Shown here one piece after another: positions 51,865 to 60,253 of a stretch of DNA of 64,000 nt. Below the pieces are notes generated by a model, which saw only the letters and a list, made by a program, of their open reading frames with translations, ran no database searches and was not told the origin of the DNA. Every line of letters starts with the position of its first letter. The first letter of the stretch is position 1. The DNA lies in assembly GCA_023407575.1 (NCBI GenBank), contig JAEYLX010000075.1:372001-436000 (forward strand), given 5' to 3'. This DNA comes from Bacillota bacterium. GTDB taxonomy: Bacteria > Bacillota > Clostridia > Lachnospirales > Lachnospiraceae. Made by a program: the position numbers and the translations under genes.

Positions 51865-52410
51865 TCAATTTGCACTTTCAAACTCAAGTATGGTTTCCTC
51901 ACACCAAGCGATTGTTGCCCTAGCGGAAAAGATACCTCTTCTTAGGGTTGCTCTAAGATAGCGTATCCTATCCCCTGTAATTTCGGTAATTTCCTTCTTT
52001 AGTTCATCTTCCAAAGCGATATATTTATTAAGTTCTGCTTCCTGGCGTTGTTTGTATTGATTTAACATTACTATAACCTTCTCCTTAGGAATTGAACTGG
52101 AGAAAAGAAATTTTAACATGAATTCAGAACGAACTGGCTGCATCTGTGTTTCTTCTTGTAACCAAGTAAGAAGCTCCAGTTTCCCCTCTTCTGTAATTTC
52201 ATATTTTATTTTCCTGGACTCTTTTTCTCCTTCCATCTGTCTAATACACCCTTCATCAACCAACGTTTTCAAGGTAGGATAGATATGTCCAAAGTTCTCA
52301 TTCCAAATTCCTGAAATTACGGTATCACAATACTTTTTAATATCATAGCCTGAACTTGGTTGAAGATTTAAGATACCAAGAATTGCAAATCTCGATTTGT
52401 TTTTTATCAT
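51865..52410 (-). CDS. PadR-family transcriptional regulator
   Basis: A protein of about 181 residues: an N-terminal winged helix (SRFAILGILNLQPSSGYDIK, GHIYPTLKTLVDEGCIRQME) and a C-terminal helical dimer domain with the Vir_act_alpha-like region EELLTWLQEETQMQPVRSE (approximate). It is transcribed with the glycosyltransferase gene upstream, 72 bases apart, and probably represses that operon through the inverted repeat at its promoter. Start ATG 52410 follows AAAGGAGAG. Confidence 0.88.
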   Translation of the reverse strand: MIKNKSRFAILGILNLQPSSGYDIKKYCDTVISGIWNENFGHIYPTLKTLVDEGCIRQMEGEKESRKIKYEITEEGKLELLTWLQEETQMQPVRSEFMLKFLFSSSIPKEKVIVMLNQYKQRQEAELNKYIALEDELKKEITEITGDRIRYLRATLRRGIFSARATIAWCEETILEFESAN

Positions 52411-52482
52411 AGGGCTCTCCTTTCTTCCTTTAGATTTCATTTTCTCATTTGATTAATATTAGTTATGTACCTTTTATATCAA

Positions 52483-53661
52483 CTATTCGCCTTCGCAGAT
52501 TTTATCTAACGTTTCCACTACCAGTGTAAGGTGATTTGCTGCTTTAAATTGTGCTGAAATCCTTTGGCAATTTTCTTTCCATTGTTTTTGAAGTAATAAT
52601 TTCTCTACTACTTCTTTTAGTACCTCTGTTGTCACTTCTTTGAAATTCCCAACAATACCAAGGTTTAAATCCTTTATTCTCTTGGCAACCATATGTTGAT
52701 CATTGACCATTGGCAGCGCATACATCGGCACCGCAAAGTTAAGTGCTTCGTTTACACTGTTAAATCCTGCATGTGTAATAAACACATCTGTCACCATCAA
52801 TATTTCTACTTGTGGCAAGAAATTATCCACATAAAAATTATCAGGTAATGAGCCAAGTTGCTCCCTGCTGCATTTATTACCGATTGACATCACTACGAAA
52901 TACTTAGAATCCTTAAATGCATTCATACACATTTTATAAAAATCAATAAAATCTGTATGAATACTGCCAAGTGAAATATAAACTAATGGAAGCTTCTGCG
53001 GATTAATAACTTCTGTTAACTCCTGACAAACTTTCTGTGGTGCTGCTCCAGTAAAGAGATATTTTCTAAAATCCGGACCAACATCACCGTTAAACTCCGG
53101 TATTGTATATACTACATTCCATTCTGCCTTGCTTATAAATATCTCCGTTAAACCTAAACTGGGAATACGATGCTTCTCACACAACCTGTTTAATATTTCA
53201 TAACAATGATCCAGCTGTGGATGAGTCCTCGGCTCTAACATGGCGGGAGGTACCGGAGCAGTTTTCATAGCAAAGCTGGAATGTGAACTAACAACGGGAA
53301 TTTTAATTATATGTTTTAAGAAGCTTGAACTGCCAAACAAAGAATCACATATTATCAGATCATAAGACTTTTTACCAATTAACTCAATAACAAAGGGAAG
53401 CACTACTTCCGTATAGAGAAGAATATACTCCATAAGCATATAGAAAGGATGCTTGTCAGTCGGTCGATAGGATAAAAGAAATTCATCCAGTTCCTCCGAA
53501 TAGTTAAGAAACTCTGCTCCTGCTGAATTAACTTTTTCCTTAAACTGTAGCGAGCAAAAATAATCTACCTGATTTCCTCTGTTTACTAATTCTTTCACTA
53601 AGGGTAGTGTTGGATTAATATGTCCATTAAGATTTGCATTAACAAATAGAACTTTAGCCAT
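52483..53661 (-). CDS. Macrolide-type glycosyltransferase
   Basis: A protein of about 392 residues of the MGT/UGT group. It starts AKVLFVNANLNGHINPTLPL, has IPVVSSHSSFAMKTAP in the acceptor half, and ends with PQVEILMVTDVFITHAGFNS, VNEALNFAVPMYALPMVNDQ and H/Q/E-type nucleotide-sugar contacts. Such enzymes inactivate macrolides or decorate secondary metabolites, but the acceptor here is unknown. With the PadR repressor in the same operon, a drug- or phenolic-inducible resistance role is a reasonable guess. The ATG at 53661 follows GGAGGAAGG. Confidence 0.87.
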   Translation of the reverse strand: MAKVLFVNANLNGHINPTLPLVKELVNRGNQVDYFCSLQFKEKVNSAGAEFLNYSEELDEFLLSYRPTDKHPFYMLMEYILLYTEVVLPFVIELIGKKSYDLIICDSLFGSSSFLKHIIKIPVVSSHSSFAMKTAPVPPAMLEPRTHPQLDHCYEILNRLCEKHRIPSLGLTEIFISKAEWNVVYTIPEFNGDVGPDFRKYLFTGAAPQKVCQELTEVINPQKLPLVYISLGSIHTDFIDFYKMCMNAFKDSKYFVVMSIGNKCSREQLGSLPDNFYVDNFLPQVEILMVTDVFITHAGFNSVNEALNFAVPMYALPMVNDQHMVAKRIKDLNLGIVGNFKEVTTEVLKEVVEKLLLQKQWKENCQRISAQFKAANHLTLVVETLDKICEGE

Positions 53662-53675
53662 ATGCCTTCCTCCAT

Positions 53676-53715
53676 ATATCACTCTGATACATCATATATT
53701 ATATCAGAGTGATAT
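53676..53715. promoter_or_regulatory. Inverted-repeat operator at the glycosyltransferase/PadR promoter
   Basis: A perfect 14-bp inverted repeat (ATATCACTCTGATA at 53676-53689 and TATCAGAGTGATAT at 53702-53715) brackets a TATAAT -10 box on the minus strand (53698-53703). The site lies just before the glycosyltransferase start codon and is a strong candidate for the PadR operator. Confidence 0.75.
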
Positions 53716-53807
53716 AATATTCAAGAAAAATATTTGTTTTTTCAATTGTTATTTTTAATAATTATTGGCAGGCTAATAGCTTTAGCTAAAATATAGTCAT
53801 ATTTCAC

Positions 53808-53835
53808 TTGTATTTATCTATTTTTTCGTTATAAT
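53808..53835 (+). promoter_or_regulatory. Promoter of nrdI
   Basis: TTGTAT (53808-53813) and TATAAT (53830-53835) have 16-base spacing. The region 53716-53894 is otherwise AT-rich, with no gene. Confidence 0.6.
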
Positions 53836-53894
53836 TAAGTCATATGTTAGAATACACTAACTTATATTCAGAATGCTTAAGGGGATAATTATTT

Positions 53895-54257
53895 ATGATC
53901 ATCGTATATGACAGTTTAACTGGTTTAGGGAAACAATTTGCAGAAGGATTGGGATATCCGATTCAAAGTATTGATTTGGCTATAGAGGAGCCTTGCATCC
54001 TTGTTACTCGAAATGTAGGATTGGGTAATATACCTGACACAACCAGCTTATTTTTAGATAAGCATAGGACATATGTAAAAGGCGTCGTTGTGAATGGCAG
54101 CAAAAGATTTGGTCCTTTTTACTGCAAAGCCGGGGATAAGATTAATAAGCTTTATAAAATACCCGTAATTCGTAAAATAAGCGGAGCCGGTAATCAAAAG
54201 GATCTTGAAGCTGTTAGGGAGTACATAACTGCAAAAGAGCTGTTACAAAAAAGATAA
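53895..54257 (+). CDS. nrdI: NrdI-type flavodoxin
   Basis: A 120-residue small flavodoxin that activates the manganese class Ib ribonucleotide reductase. It has MIIVYDSLTGLGKQFAEGLG with the FMN phosphate loop, ILVTRNVGLGNIPDTTSLFL, GVVVNGSKRFGPFYCKAGDK and the redox-active end ISGAGNQKDLEAV. It stands alone, without nrdE or nrdF nearby, which is unusual but known. The ribosome site AAGGGGATA is 10 bases upstream of ATG. Confidence 0.82.
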   Translation: MIIVYDSLTGLGKQFAEGLGYPIQSIDLAIEEPCILVTRNVGLGNIPDTTSLFLDKHRTYVKGVVVNGSKRFGPFYCKAGDKINKLYKIPVIRKISGAGNQKDLEAVREYITAKELLQKR

Positions 54258-54301
54258 GTTTAGAGAAAAGGGAGTAGAAATACTCCCTTTTCTCTAAACT
54301 T
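54256..54301. terminator. 21-bp hairpin between nrdI and the phosphatase-family gene
   Basis: A perfect 21-bp stem with the tetraloop GAAA (54277-54280) sits where the two genes converge. On the minus strand it is followed by ATCTTTTTT, so it serves at least the phosphatase transcript. It includes the nrdI stop codon. Confidence 0.85.
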
Positions 54302-54326
54302 AGTAGACTTTTGCATAAGCCCTTTA

Positions 54327-55610
54327 TTAAGAAAAAATATCGTTCCGTGATATTCCGTCACAGGGACAGAATTTTATGTCCATTATTTCAGCAATTGTGG
54401 GTGCTATATCCACCATCTGAATATCACCTAGATCATATTCGTTCTTTATTCCAGCACCCGATATTACCAAATTACATCTATAGTCTGGTTTGTCGGGTGA
54501 AAAGCCATGGGTTGCATATTTTATCCCTTGAGCTTCCAAATCTGAAACAATTGGTCCTTCCAAGCTATCATCAAAGCAATATCCTTTCTTCGCTTCCAAC
54601 ATGCAGGGGATGGAAGGCTCAATTTTAAGGTTATCCAGCTCCTCTCTGGTATATAATTTCTCTATACCATAGCTATCATCAGATACGGCTTGCTTTAGAA
54701 TATTAATTGCTATTTGCTCTGCTTCAACATCCTTCTCTCTAATATGCAGATATGCAGAACCACCTGCATTCTGTATGTAAGCTCTCCACTTCATATGTCC
54801 TTCTTCTTCGTAAATGAGGCCTTCTGCTTTAAATAACTGATTCAATTTCACTTTATATCGAATGTTAATCTGCCCATGATCACCTATCACGATGAAAACC
54901 GTATCCTCGAAGGTACCAGCTCCCTTTGTAGCTGCAATAATCTCTCCTAATCTTTCATCCATTCGAAGTAATACGTTCTCTACTTCCGTACTATCAATAC
55001 CCTTCTCATGTTTCGCATCATCCAGGTCAATTAGGTGCATTAACAATAGATTAGGTTTCTTTCTCTTGATTGTATCTGTAGCACACTTGGTGGTAAAGTT
55101 ATCCAGATAGGGTTGTTCAATTCCTCTTCTGATCTGTCCATATTTTTTCTCCATATGAATACTTAAGAGTGGACTTCCGTTTTTTAATATTTTTATCGCT
55201 TGGTTTTCATTTTTAATTGCTCTTATCTCCGGAATATTGTATCGAAGGGATGCCTTGCCCGTCACAGGCCAAAGAAATCCTGCGGTTTTAAGCCCCTGGT
55301 CCTTTACGGCATCATAAATTGTTGGCACTTTAATATCTTTACGAAACCAGAACCACCTTTGATCCTTTTCCTTGATAAAGGGTTGGAGCGGATTATTATG
55401 ATAAATTCCATGCTTGTCAGGATAAACCCCTGTGACCATTGTGGAATGCACCACATAGGTGAGAGTCGGATAGATACTCCTTAATTTATTGGTATATGCT
55501 CCACTTTTTATCAGCCCTGAAAGATGCGGGAGCTTACTCGCTTTTTCCCAGTTATCTTCCGAAAAGGCATCATAGGAAATTACCACCACATGCTTTGCTT
55601 TTCTAGACAT
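54327..55610 (-). CDS. Alkaline-phosphatase-superfamily phosphodiesterase / pyrophosphatase
   Basis: A 427-residue enzyme of the nucleotide pyrophosphatase/phosphodiesterase type. The metal site is VVISYDAFS (Asp14), the nucleophile Thr sits in SIYPTLTYVVHSTMVTG, further ligands are in HLIDLDDAKHEKGID and VFIVIGDHGQINIRY, and the late His is in ATHGFSPD. No signal peptide is visible, so it acts in the cytoplasm unless released otherwise. The substrate is unknown. The start follows AGGAGGGATGAA. Confidence 0.85.
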   Translation of the reverse strand: MSRKAKHVVVISYDAFSEDNWEKASKLPHLSGLIKSGAYTNKLRSIYPTLTYVVHSTMVTGVYPDKHGIYHNNPLQPFIKEKDQRWFWFRKDIKVPTIYDAVKDQGLKTAGFLWPVTGKASLRYNIPEIRAIKNENQAIKILKNGSPLLSIHMEKKYGQIRRGIEQPYLDNFTTKCATDTIKRKKPNLLLMHLIDLDDAKHEKGIDSTEVENVLLRMDERLGEIIAATKGAGTFEDTVFIVIGDHGQINIRYKVKLNQLFKAEGLIYEEEGHMKWRAYIQNAGGSAYLHIREKDVEAEQIAINILKQAVSDDSYGIEKLYTREELDNLKIEPSIPCMLEAKKGYCFDDSLEGPIVSDLEAQGIKYATHGFSPDKPDYRCNLVISGAGIKNEYDLGDIQMVDIAPTIAEIMDIKFCPCDGISRNDIFS

Positions 55611-55700
55611 TTCATCCCTCCTCGCGCCTGCATTATTTTACATAAAATTCCGTTTGTTATTTTGTATTTCAATCCATCATTCACCTAATTATTCAAAAAT

Positions 55701-56939
55701 CTATGCGACTATCTTCTGCTCTCTGGGTAAAGTTAAAAATATAATAAATCCAATTAAGAACAATGGAATAATTCCAAATATACTAACTCTGGCATTGCCC
55801 GTAATGGTGGTCGTCAAAGACATAATTACTGGTCCGATAATTGCGGAGAATTTACCAAATATATTATAAAAACCGAAAAATTCATTTGAATTATCTTTGG
55901 GAACAATCTTTGCATAATAGGAGCGGCTAAGTGCCTGAATACCTCCTTGTGCAGAACCAATTAATGCTCCAAGAATAAATATATGCCATACAGAAGATAT
56001 AAAATATGCAGCAATACAGGAAATAATATAAGTAAAGATACCAACAATGATCATTAATCTTGCCGAGTATTTTTTTGCAAGCATTCCATAGATAATTGCA
56101 CAGGGGAAGGCTATTATCTGTATAATTAATAGAATACCTAATAAGGTAAAGGTATTCAGAGCATTATCACCTAACACCGATTTGGCATATGGAACTACCA
56201 TCTTAATTATGGTATCTACACCATCAATATAAAAAAAGTATGCACATAAGAAGATAAATACAATTTTATGCTGTCTGATATTATTAAAAGTAACTCCAAG
56301 TCTCTTGAAACTGTTTGCGACAGGACGTGGTTCGGGTTCAATGTAATGTCTCTGCTTTACATTTTTAATCATTGGTACCGTTAACAGTCCCCACCAAAGT
56401 GCTGTAATAATAAATCCAATTTGATAACCTATCGCCTGGTCCATTCCCATAAAAAAGATTAATGCCAAGCTTATTCCAAAGGGAATAACACTGGAGATAT
56501 AACCAAAAGCAAAGCCAAAAGAGGACACCTTGTCCATTCTTTCATCACTGGTAACATCAACGATAAAAGCATCATAGAAAATGTTAGCTCCAGAAAAACC
56601 TATGGCTGACAGAATAAAAAATAGTACTAAAATCTGCCATTGTCCGCTGGAAGGAGGTACAAATGCAAGGGCAGCAGTTGCAAATACTCCCAGGAAAGTA
56701 AAGAACATGAAGAAACGTTTTTTCTTGTCTTTATAATCGGCTATTGTACCCAGGATAGGACTTAGAATAGCTACAAATATACTGGCAATAGAGTTAAAAT
56801 ACCCCAGATCCATACTGTTTTTCACATTGTCAAACATATCAAAGATAATTGGTAATAATGCTGTTGTAACAGCCATTGAGTATGCTGAATTTCCACAGTC
56901 CACTAATACCCATGATTTCTCTTCCTTACTTAGCTTCAT
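55701..56939 (-). CDS. MFS transporter (UMF1/Atg22-like)
   Basis: A 412-residue membrane protein with about 12 helices. It resembles the UMF1 (vacuole effluxer Atg22-like) group: VLVDCGNSAYSMAVTTALLP at the start, FSGANIFYDAFIVDVTSDER, and QGGIQALSRSYYAKIVPKDN. Substrates in bacteria are uncertain. It lies 90 bases downstream of nothing obvious and is probably a single-gene unit, as the phosphatase gene follows after a short gap on the same strand. Confidence 0.87.
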   Translation of the reverse strand: MKLSKEEKSWVLVDCGNSAYSMAVTTALLPIIFDMFDNVKNSMDLGYFNSIASIFVAILSPILGTIADYKDKKKRFFMFFTFLGVFATAALAFVPPSSGQWQILVLFFILSAIGFSGANIFYDAFIVDVTSDERMDKVSSFGFAFGYISSVIPFGISLALIFFMGMDQAIGYQIGFIITALWWGLLTVPMIKNVKQRHYIEPEPRPVANSFKRLGVTFNNIRQHKIVFIFLCAYFFYIDGVDTIIKMVVPYAKSVLGDNALNTFTLLGILLIIQIIAFPCAIIYGMLAKKYSARLMIIVGIFTYIISCIAAYFISSVWHIFILGALIGSAQGGIQALSRSYYAKIVPKDNSNEFFGFYNIFGKFSAIIGPVIMSLTTTITGNARVSIFGIIPLFLIGFIIFLTLPREQKIVA

Positions 56940-57109
56940 AAATTAACCCCCTATAATATTTTACAAGATGAAACTGCAAGTCATTTCACTTGTCACTTAT
57001 TAAGTAAATACAAAAGAATCGGTTTGCATTTAAATGCTTGCCATTCCTCATTTCGCTTTATTATATCATAAATTGGCAGACAACAGGTAAAAACTGTGTG
57101 AAATCTATC

Positions 57110-58102
57110 CTAATTTTTCTTCAAGAATGCAAAAATTGTAGAATAATATTCTTTTCTTATTTTAGAATCTGCATTATATATCTCATGCTTGGATTCTGGT
57201 ATTATCACTAATCTAGTATTTCCTGATCTCTTAGCAAAATTAATCTGACCACCTGATCTTACTGTAGTATCCTTGCCGGCTTGAAAAAGCAGAACTGGTA
57301 CTTTCACCTTCTTAGCATGCTTTCTTATCTTACGCACTGCACTAATACTTGCCAGTGTCCAGGCACAGGATGCCCCATAAGTTTGATAATTCTCATCCTG
57401 TACTCGTTTGGAGAAAATATCCTCATATCTGGCTTTTGATAAGCAACTGCTTGTTTCAAAAAGTGGAATGCCATCAAAGGCACCATGTCCTGAAACATAT
57501 TCCTCCTCAGAATGAGTAATTTTTTTTATTAACATCACCCACCAGGCAATGGTTGAGGGCGTTTTACCAAAATCAATTTCCAACATCGGCGAAGATAAGA
57601 TAGCACAGGTAAAAATCTCCGGATGCTCTTCCAAATATAAAGCCGCTATAGCACCACCCATGGAATGACCGTAGAGAATTAATTTTCTATCCTTTTGCTC
57701 GTTTCGTACAACATTGGTAATAAAAAGGTGCATGTCCTGCACATATTCCTCATAAGACTGTTGATGCACCTTACATCTGTCCAATGTATTTCTTTGGGAA
57801 TAACCATGTCCGCGATGATCGTGGATATAAACGGAATATCCCTCTTGAAAGAAATAAAAAATCACTTCTTCAAATTTTTTTGTAAATTCACAGAAACCAT
57901 GTGACATAACAATGGTTGCTTTTTCCTCTGGATGCTCATAGGATTCATAAAATATCTTTGCTCCGTCAAAGCTTTCAAAATATCCAGTCTTGCGATTTTC
58001 CTCTAAGAGGGGACGAACCTTTAAAAGCATCTGTTCTTTATAATCCTCTTCTCCTATAAAAATCTTATCTTTACTTGTCACTAACTTTTCTTTCATATTC
58101 AT
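57110..58102 (-). CDS. Alpha/beta hydrolase (lysophospholipase-like)
   Basis: A protein of about 330 residues with the alpha/beta-hydrolase fold. The oxyanion region is IVMSHGFCEFTKKFEE, the lid region DHRGHGYSQRNTLDR, the nucleophile Ser is in LILYGHSMGGAIAALYL, the acid is in QAGKDTTV and the catalytic His in ESKHEIYN. These are the Hydrolase_4 features of monoacylglycerol lipases. It overlaps the glycerophosphodiesterase gene by about 30 bases, which suggests joint degradation of phospholipid head groups and acyl chains. The start is at 58102 or 58096; AAGG lies before 58102. Confidence 0.87.
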   Translation of the reverse strand: MNMKEKLVTSKDKIFIGEEDYKEQMLLKVRPLLEENRKTGYFESFDGAKIFYESYEHPEEKATIVMSHGFCEFTKKFEEVIFYFFQEGYSVYIHDHRGHGYSQRNTLDRCKVHQQSYEEYVQDMHLFITNVVRNEQKDRKLILYGHSMGGAIAALYLEEHPEIFTCAILSSPMLEIDFGKTPSTIAWWVMLIKKITHSEEEYVSGHGAFDGIPLFETSSCLSKARYEDIFSKRVQDENYQTYGASCAWTLASISAVRKIRKHAKKVKVPVLLFQAGKDTTVRSGGQINFAKRSGNTRLVIIPESKHEIYNADSKIRKEYYSTIFAFLKKN

Positions 58103-58823
58103 CCACAACCTTACGCCCTTTGTCAGGATAGTTTGTAATAATTGCATCCACTCCATACTCACACAATAGCTTCATTTCATTCATCTCGTTAACCGTCCAG
58201 GGACGAATCTTAATATTCCTGGCAATACAGTCTTCAATAAAATTAGGATACTGAAGATTATAAAGAGCAGGATGCAATGCCTCAACACTATAAGTTGACG
58301 CATATTCCGGCATATTAAGATATCCATCCTCGTATAAAAATCCCACTTTAATTGACGGATCTAACTTTTTTAACTTCATTACGGAATAATGATTAAAAGA
58401 GGAGTAGATTACACGTTCCTGTAACTCAAACTTATTCGTTAGCACAAGGACTTTCTCTTCTAACTCTTTATAAAATATAACTCCATTTTTAAGTTCCACA
58501 TTTATCGTCAAGGACGATTTCTTCATCAGCTGATAAACTTCCTCCAGTGTAGGAATTTTGACTGCACCATACTCTGGAAATTTTTTATTTACATTCAACT
58601 TTCTTAGTTCCTCGAAGGTAAAGTCTTTCACCCACCCGCTACCGTAACTAACACGGTCAACGGTCTCGTCATGGATAATAACAAGTTCTCCATCCTTAGT
58701 CATCTGTACATCTAATTCAATTCCATCTGCTCTTAGCTCTATTGCCTTTTCAAAAGCTTCTAACGTATTTTCAGGAGCATATCCAGAAGCTCCTCTGTGT
58801 GCCCATATGGATGTTCGTTTCAT
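58071..58823 (-). CDS. Glycerophosphodiester phosphodiesterase
   Basis: A protein of about 250 residues of the GDPD family. It has the signature WAHRGASGYAPENTLEAFEK with the catalytic His and Glu, ADGIELDVQMTKDGELVIIH DETVDR in two segments, INVELKNG and the C-terminal RPWTVNEMNEMKLLCEYGVD. It cleaves glycerophosphodiesters to glycerol-3-phosphate and an alcohol. There is no signal peptide. ATG 58823 with GGAGAGG is preferred over upstream in-frame starts. It is cotranscribed with the lipase-like gene. Confidence 0.92.
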   Translation of the reverse strand: MKRTSIWAHRGASGYAPENTLEAFEKAIELRADGIELDVQMTKDGELVIIHDETVDRVSYGSGWVKDFTFEELRKLNVNKKFPEYGAVKIPTLEEVYQLMKKSSLTINVELKNGVIFYKELEEKVLVLTNKFELQERVIYSSFNHYSVMKLKKLDPSIKVGFLYEDGYLNMPEYASTYSVEALHPALYNLQYPNFIEDCIARNIKIRPWTVNEMNEMKLLCEYGVDAIITNYPDKGRKVVDEYERKVSDK

Positions 58824-59027
58824 CTGCATTCCTCTCCAATAAACAAGTTTCATTTCCTCAATCTTCCTTTATTATACTACCCTTTTGTGAACCTGCAAAG
58901 TACAAAGTAGCAGTAACACTGACGCTTATACTCCTACTTATCCTAAACAATTATTTGCTTTTACTATTTGGATTTGCTATGATATCACCTGTAACTGTTA
59001 TTTTATTTGATAAAGGTTAAGGAACTT

Positions 59028-60077
59028 ATGGATAATCAAGAGCAAAAACACCAACGACGTGTTCGATATAAAGGGACTCACCCAAAGAAATTCAATGAAA
59101 AATATAAAGAATTACAACCCGAAAAATATGCAGATGCCGTGGCTAAGGTAATCCAAAAGGGGAATACACCTGCCGGAATGCATCGCTCTATTTGTGTTCA
59201 AGAAATATTAGAGATTTTGCAAATTAAACCTGGCCAAAATGGATTGGATGCTACTTTAGGGTATGGCGGACACACATTAGAAATGCTAAAATGCTTGGAT
59301 TCTAAAGGACACCTGTATTCCTTAGATGTCGACCCAATTGAATTGCCTCGTACCAGAGACCGCCTGCAAAACCTTGGCTACGGTCCTGAAATATTAACGA
59401 TAAAGCATATGAACTTTTCTGATATTGATCTAGTTGCTGTAGAATCTGGCCCACTTAATTTCATACTGGCAGACCTGGGTGTGTCCTCCATGCAAATAGA
59501 CAATCCTGATCGTGGTTTTTCCTTTAAGACCGAAGGACCTCTGGACCTGCGCCTCAATCCAGAAAAGGGTATCTCAGCTGCTGAACTTTTGAAAACACTT
59601 TCACAGGAAGAATTACAGGGAATGTTACTAGAGAATTCAGACGAGCCCTATGCTAAGGAAATCTCAAAGGCTATCCTTTTAGAATTTAAAAAAGGAAGAG
59701 AAATTACTACCACCACGCAGCTCCAACAGGTTATTAAAGATGCTCTGAAATTCCTGCCAGAGACGAATAAAACCGAAGCAATAAAGAAATCCTGCCAACG
59801 ATGTTTTCAAGCATTGCGAATCGATGTAAATAATGAGTTGGAAGTACTCTTTAATTTCTTAGATAAAATTCCTTCGACTTTAGCACCTGGCGGACGTGTT
59901 GCTATTCTCACCTTTCATTCCGGTGAAGACCGCCTTGTAAAGAAATCCTTTCAGCATTTCTACCGCCAAGGTCTCTATAAAGAAATAGCCCCAGATGCAA
60001 TACGCCCATCAGCTGCGGAATGTAATTCTAATAGTCGTGCGAAGTGTGCAAAACTACGTTGGGCCATAAAAGCTTGA
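59028..60077 (+). CDS. RsmH-like 16S rRNA methyltransferase paralogue
   Basis: A 349-residue class I SAM methyltransferase related to RsmH (MraW), which methylates N4 of C1402 in 16S rRNA. The SAM loop is LDATLGYGGHTLEMLKCLDS, then ILADLGVSSMQIDNPDRGFS, and ALRIDVNNELEVLFNFLDKI with AILTFHSGEDRLVKKSF. It has an N-terminal extension of about 45 basic residues (RRVRYKGTHPKKFNEKY) not present in canonical RsmH and is not in the cell-division cluster, so it may be a second RsmH-type enzyme with another target. ATG 59028 follows AAGGA. Confidence 0.85.
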   Translation: MDNQEQKHQRRVRYKGTHPKKFNEKYKELQPEKYADAVAKVIQKGNTPAGMHRSICVQEILEILQIKPGQNGLDATLGYGGHTLEMLKCLDSKGHLYSLDVDPIELPRTRDRLQNLGYGPEILTIKHMNFSDIDLVAVESGPLNFILADLGVSSMQIDNPDRGFSFKTEGPLDLRLNPEKGISAAELLKTLSQEELQGMLLENSDEPYAKEISKAILLEFKKGREITTTTQLQQVIKDALKFLPETNKTEAIKKSCQRCFQALRIDVNNELEVLFNFLDKIPSTLAPGGRVAILTFHSGEDRLVKKSFQHFYRQGLYKEIAPDAIRPSAAECNSNSRAKCAKLRWAIKA

Positions 60078-60140
60078 TAACGAAAGATACTTATTAAAAT
60101 AATATTATTATAAGGTCTACCATAAAAGATATTTATGTAG

Positions 60141-60222
60141 AAAATGGAGTTTATCGTTCCAAAATCACACTGTTTGACAAGTGTCTGTCAAGCTTGTGCG
60201 TGGAAGCTATAAACTCCATTTT
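60141..60222. terminator. Long nested hairpin between converging genes
   Basis: An outer perfect 14-bp stem (AAAATGGAGTTTAT and ATAAACTCCATTTT) encloses an inner TTCCA/TGGAA stem and a TTGACA/TGTCAA stem. It lies between the RsmH-like gene and the DbpA-like gene, which face each other, and could terminate both. The extra inner structure is more than a simple terminator needs. The gap contains nothing else. Confidence 0.7.
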
Positions 60223-60253
60223 TCTTACCTATAGTAAACCTTTAAGATAGGTC

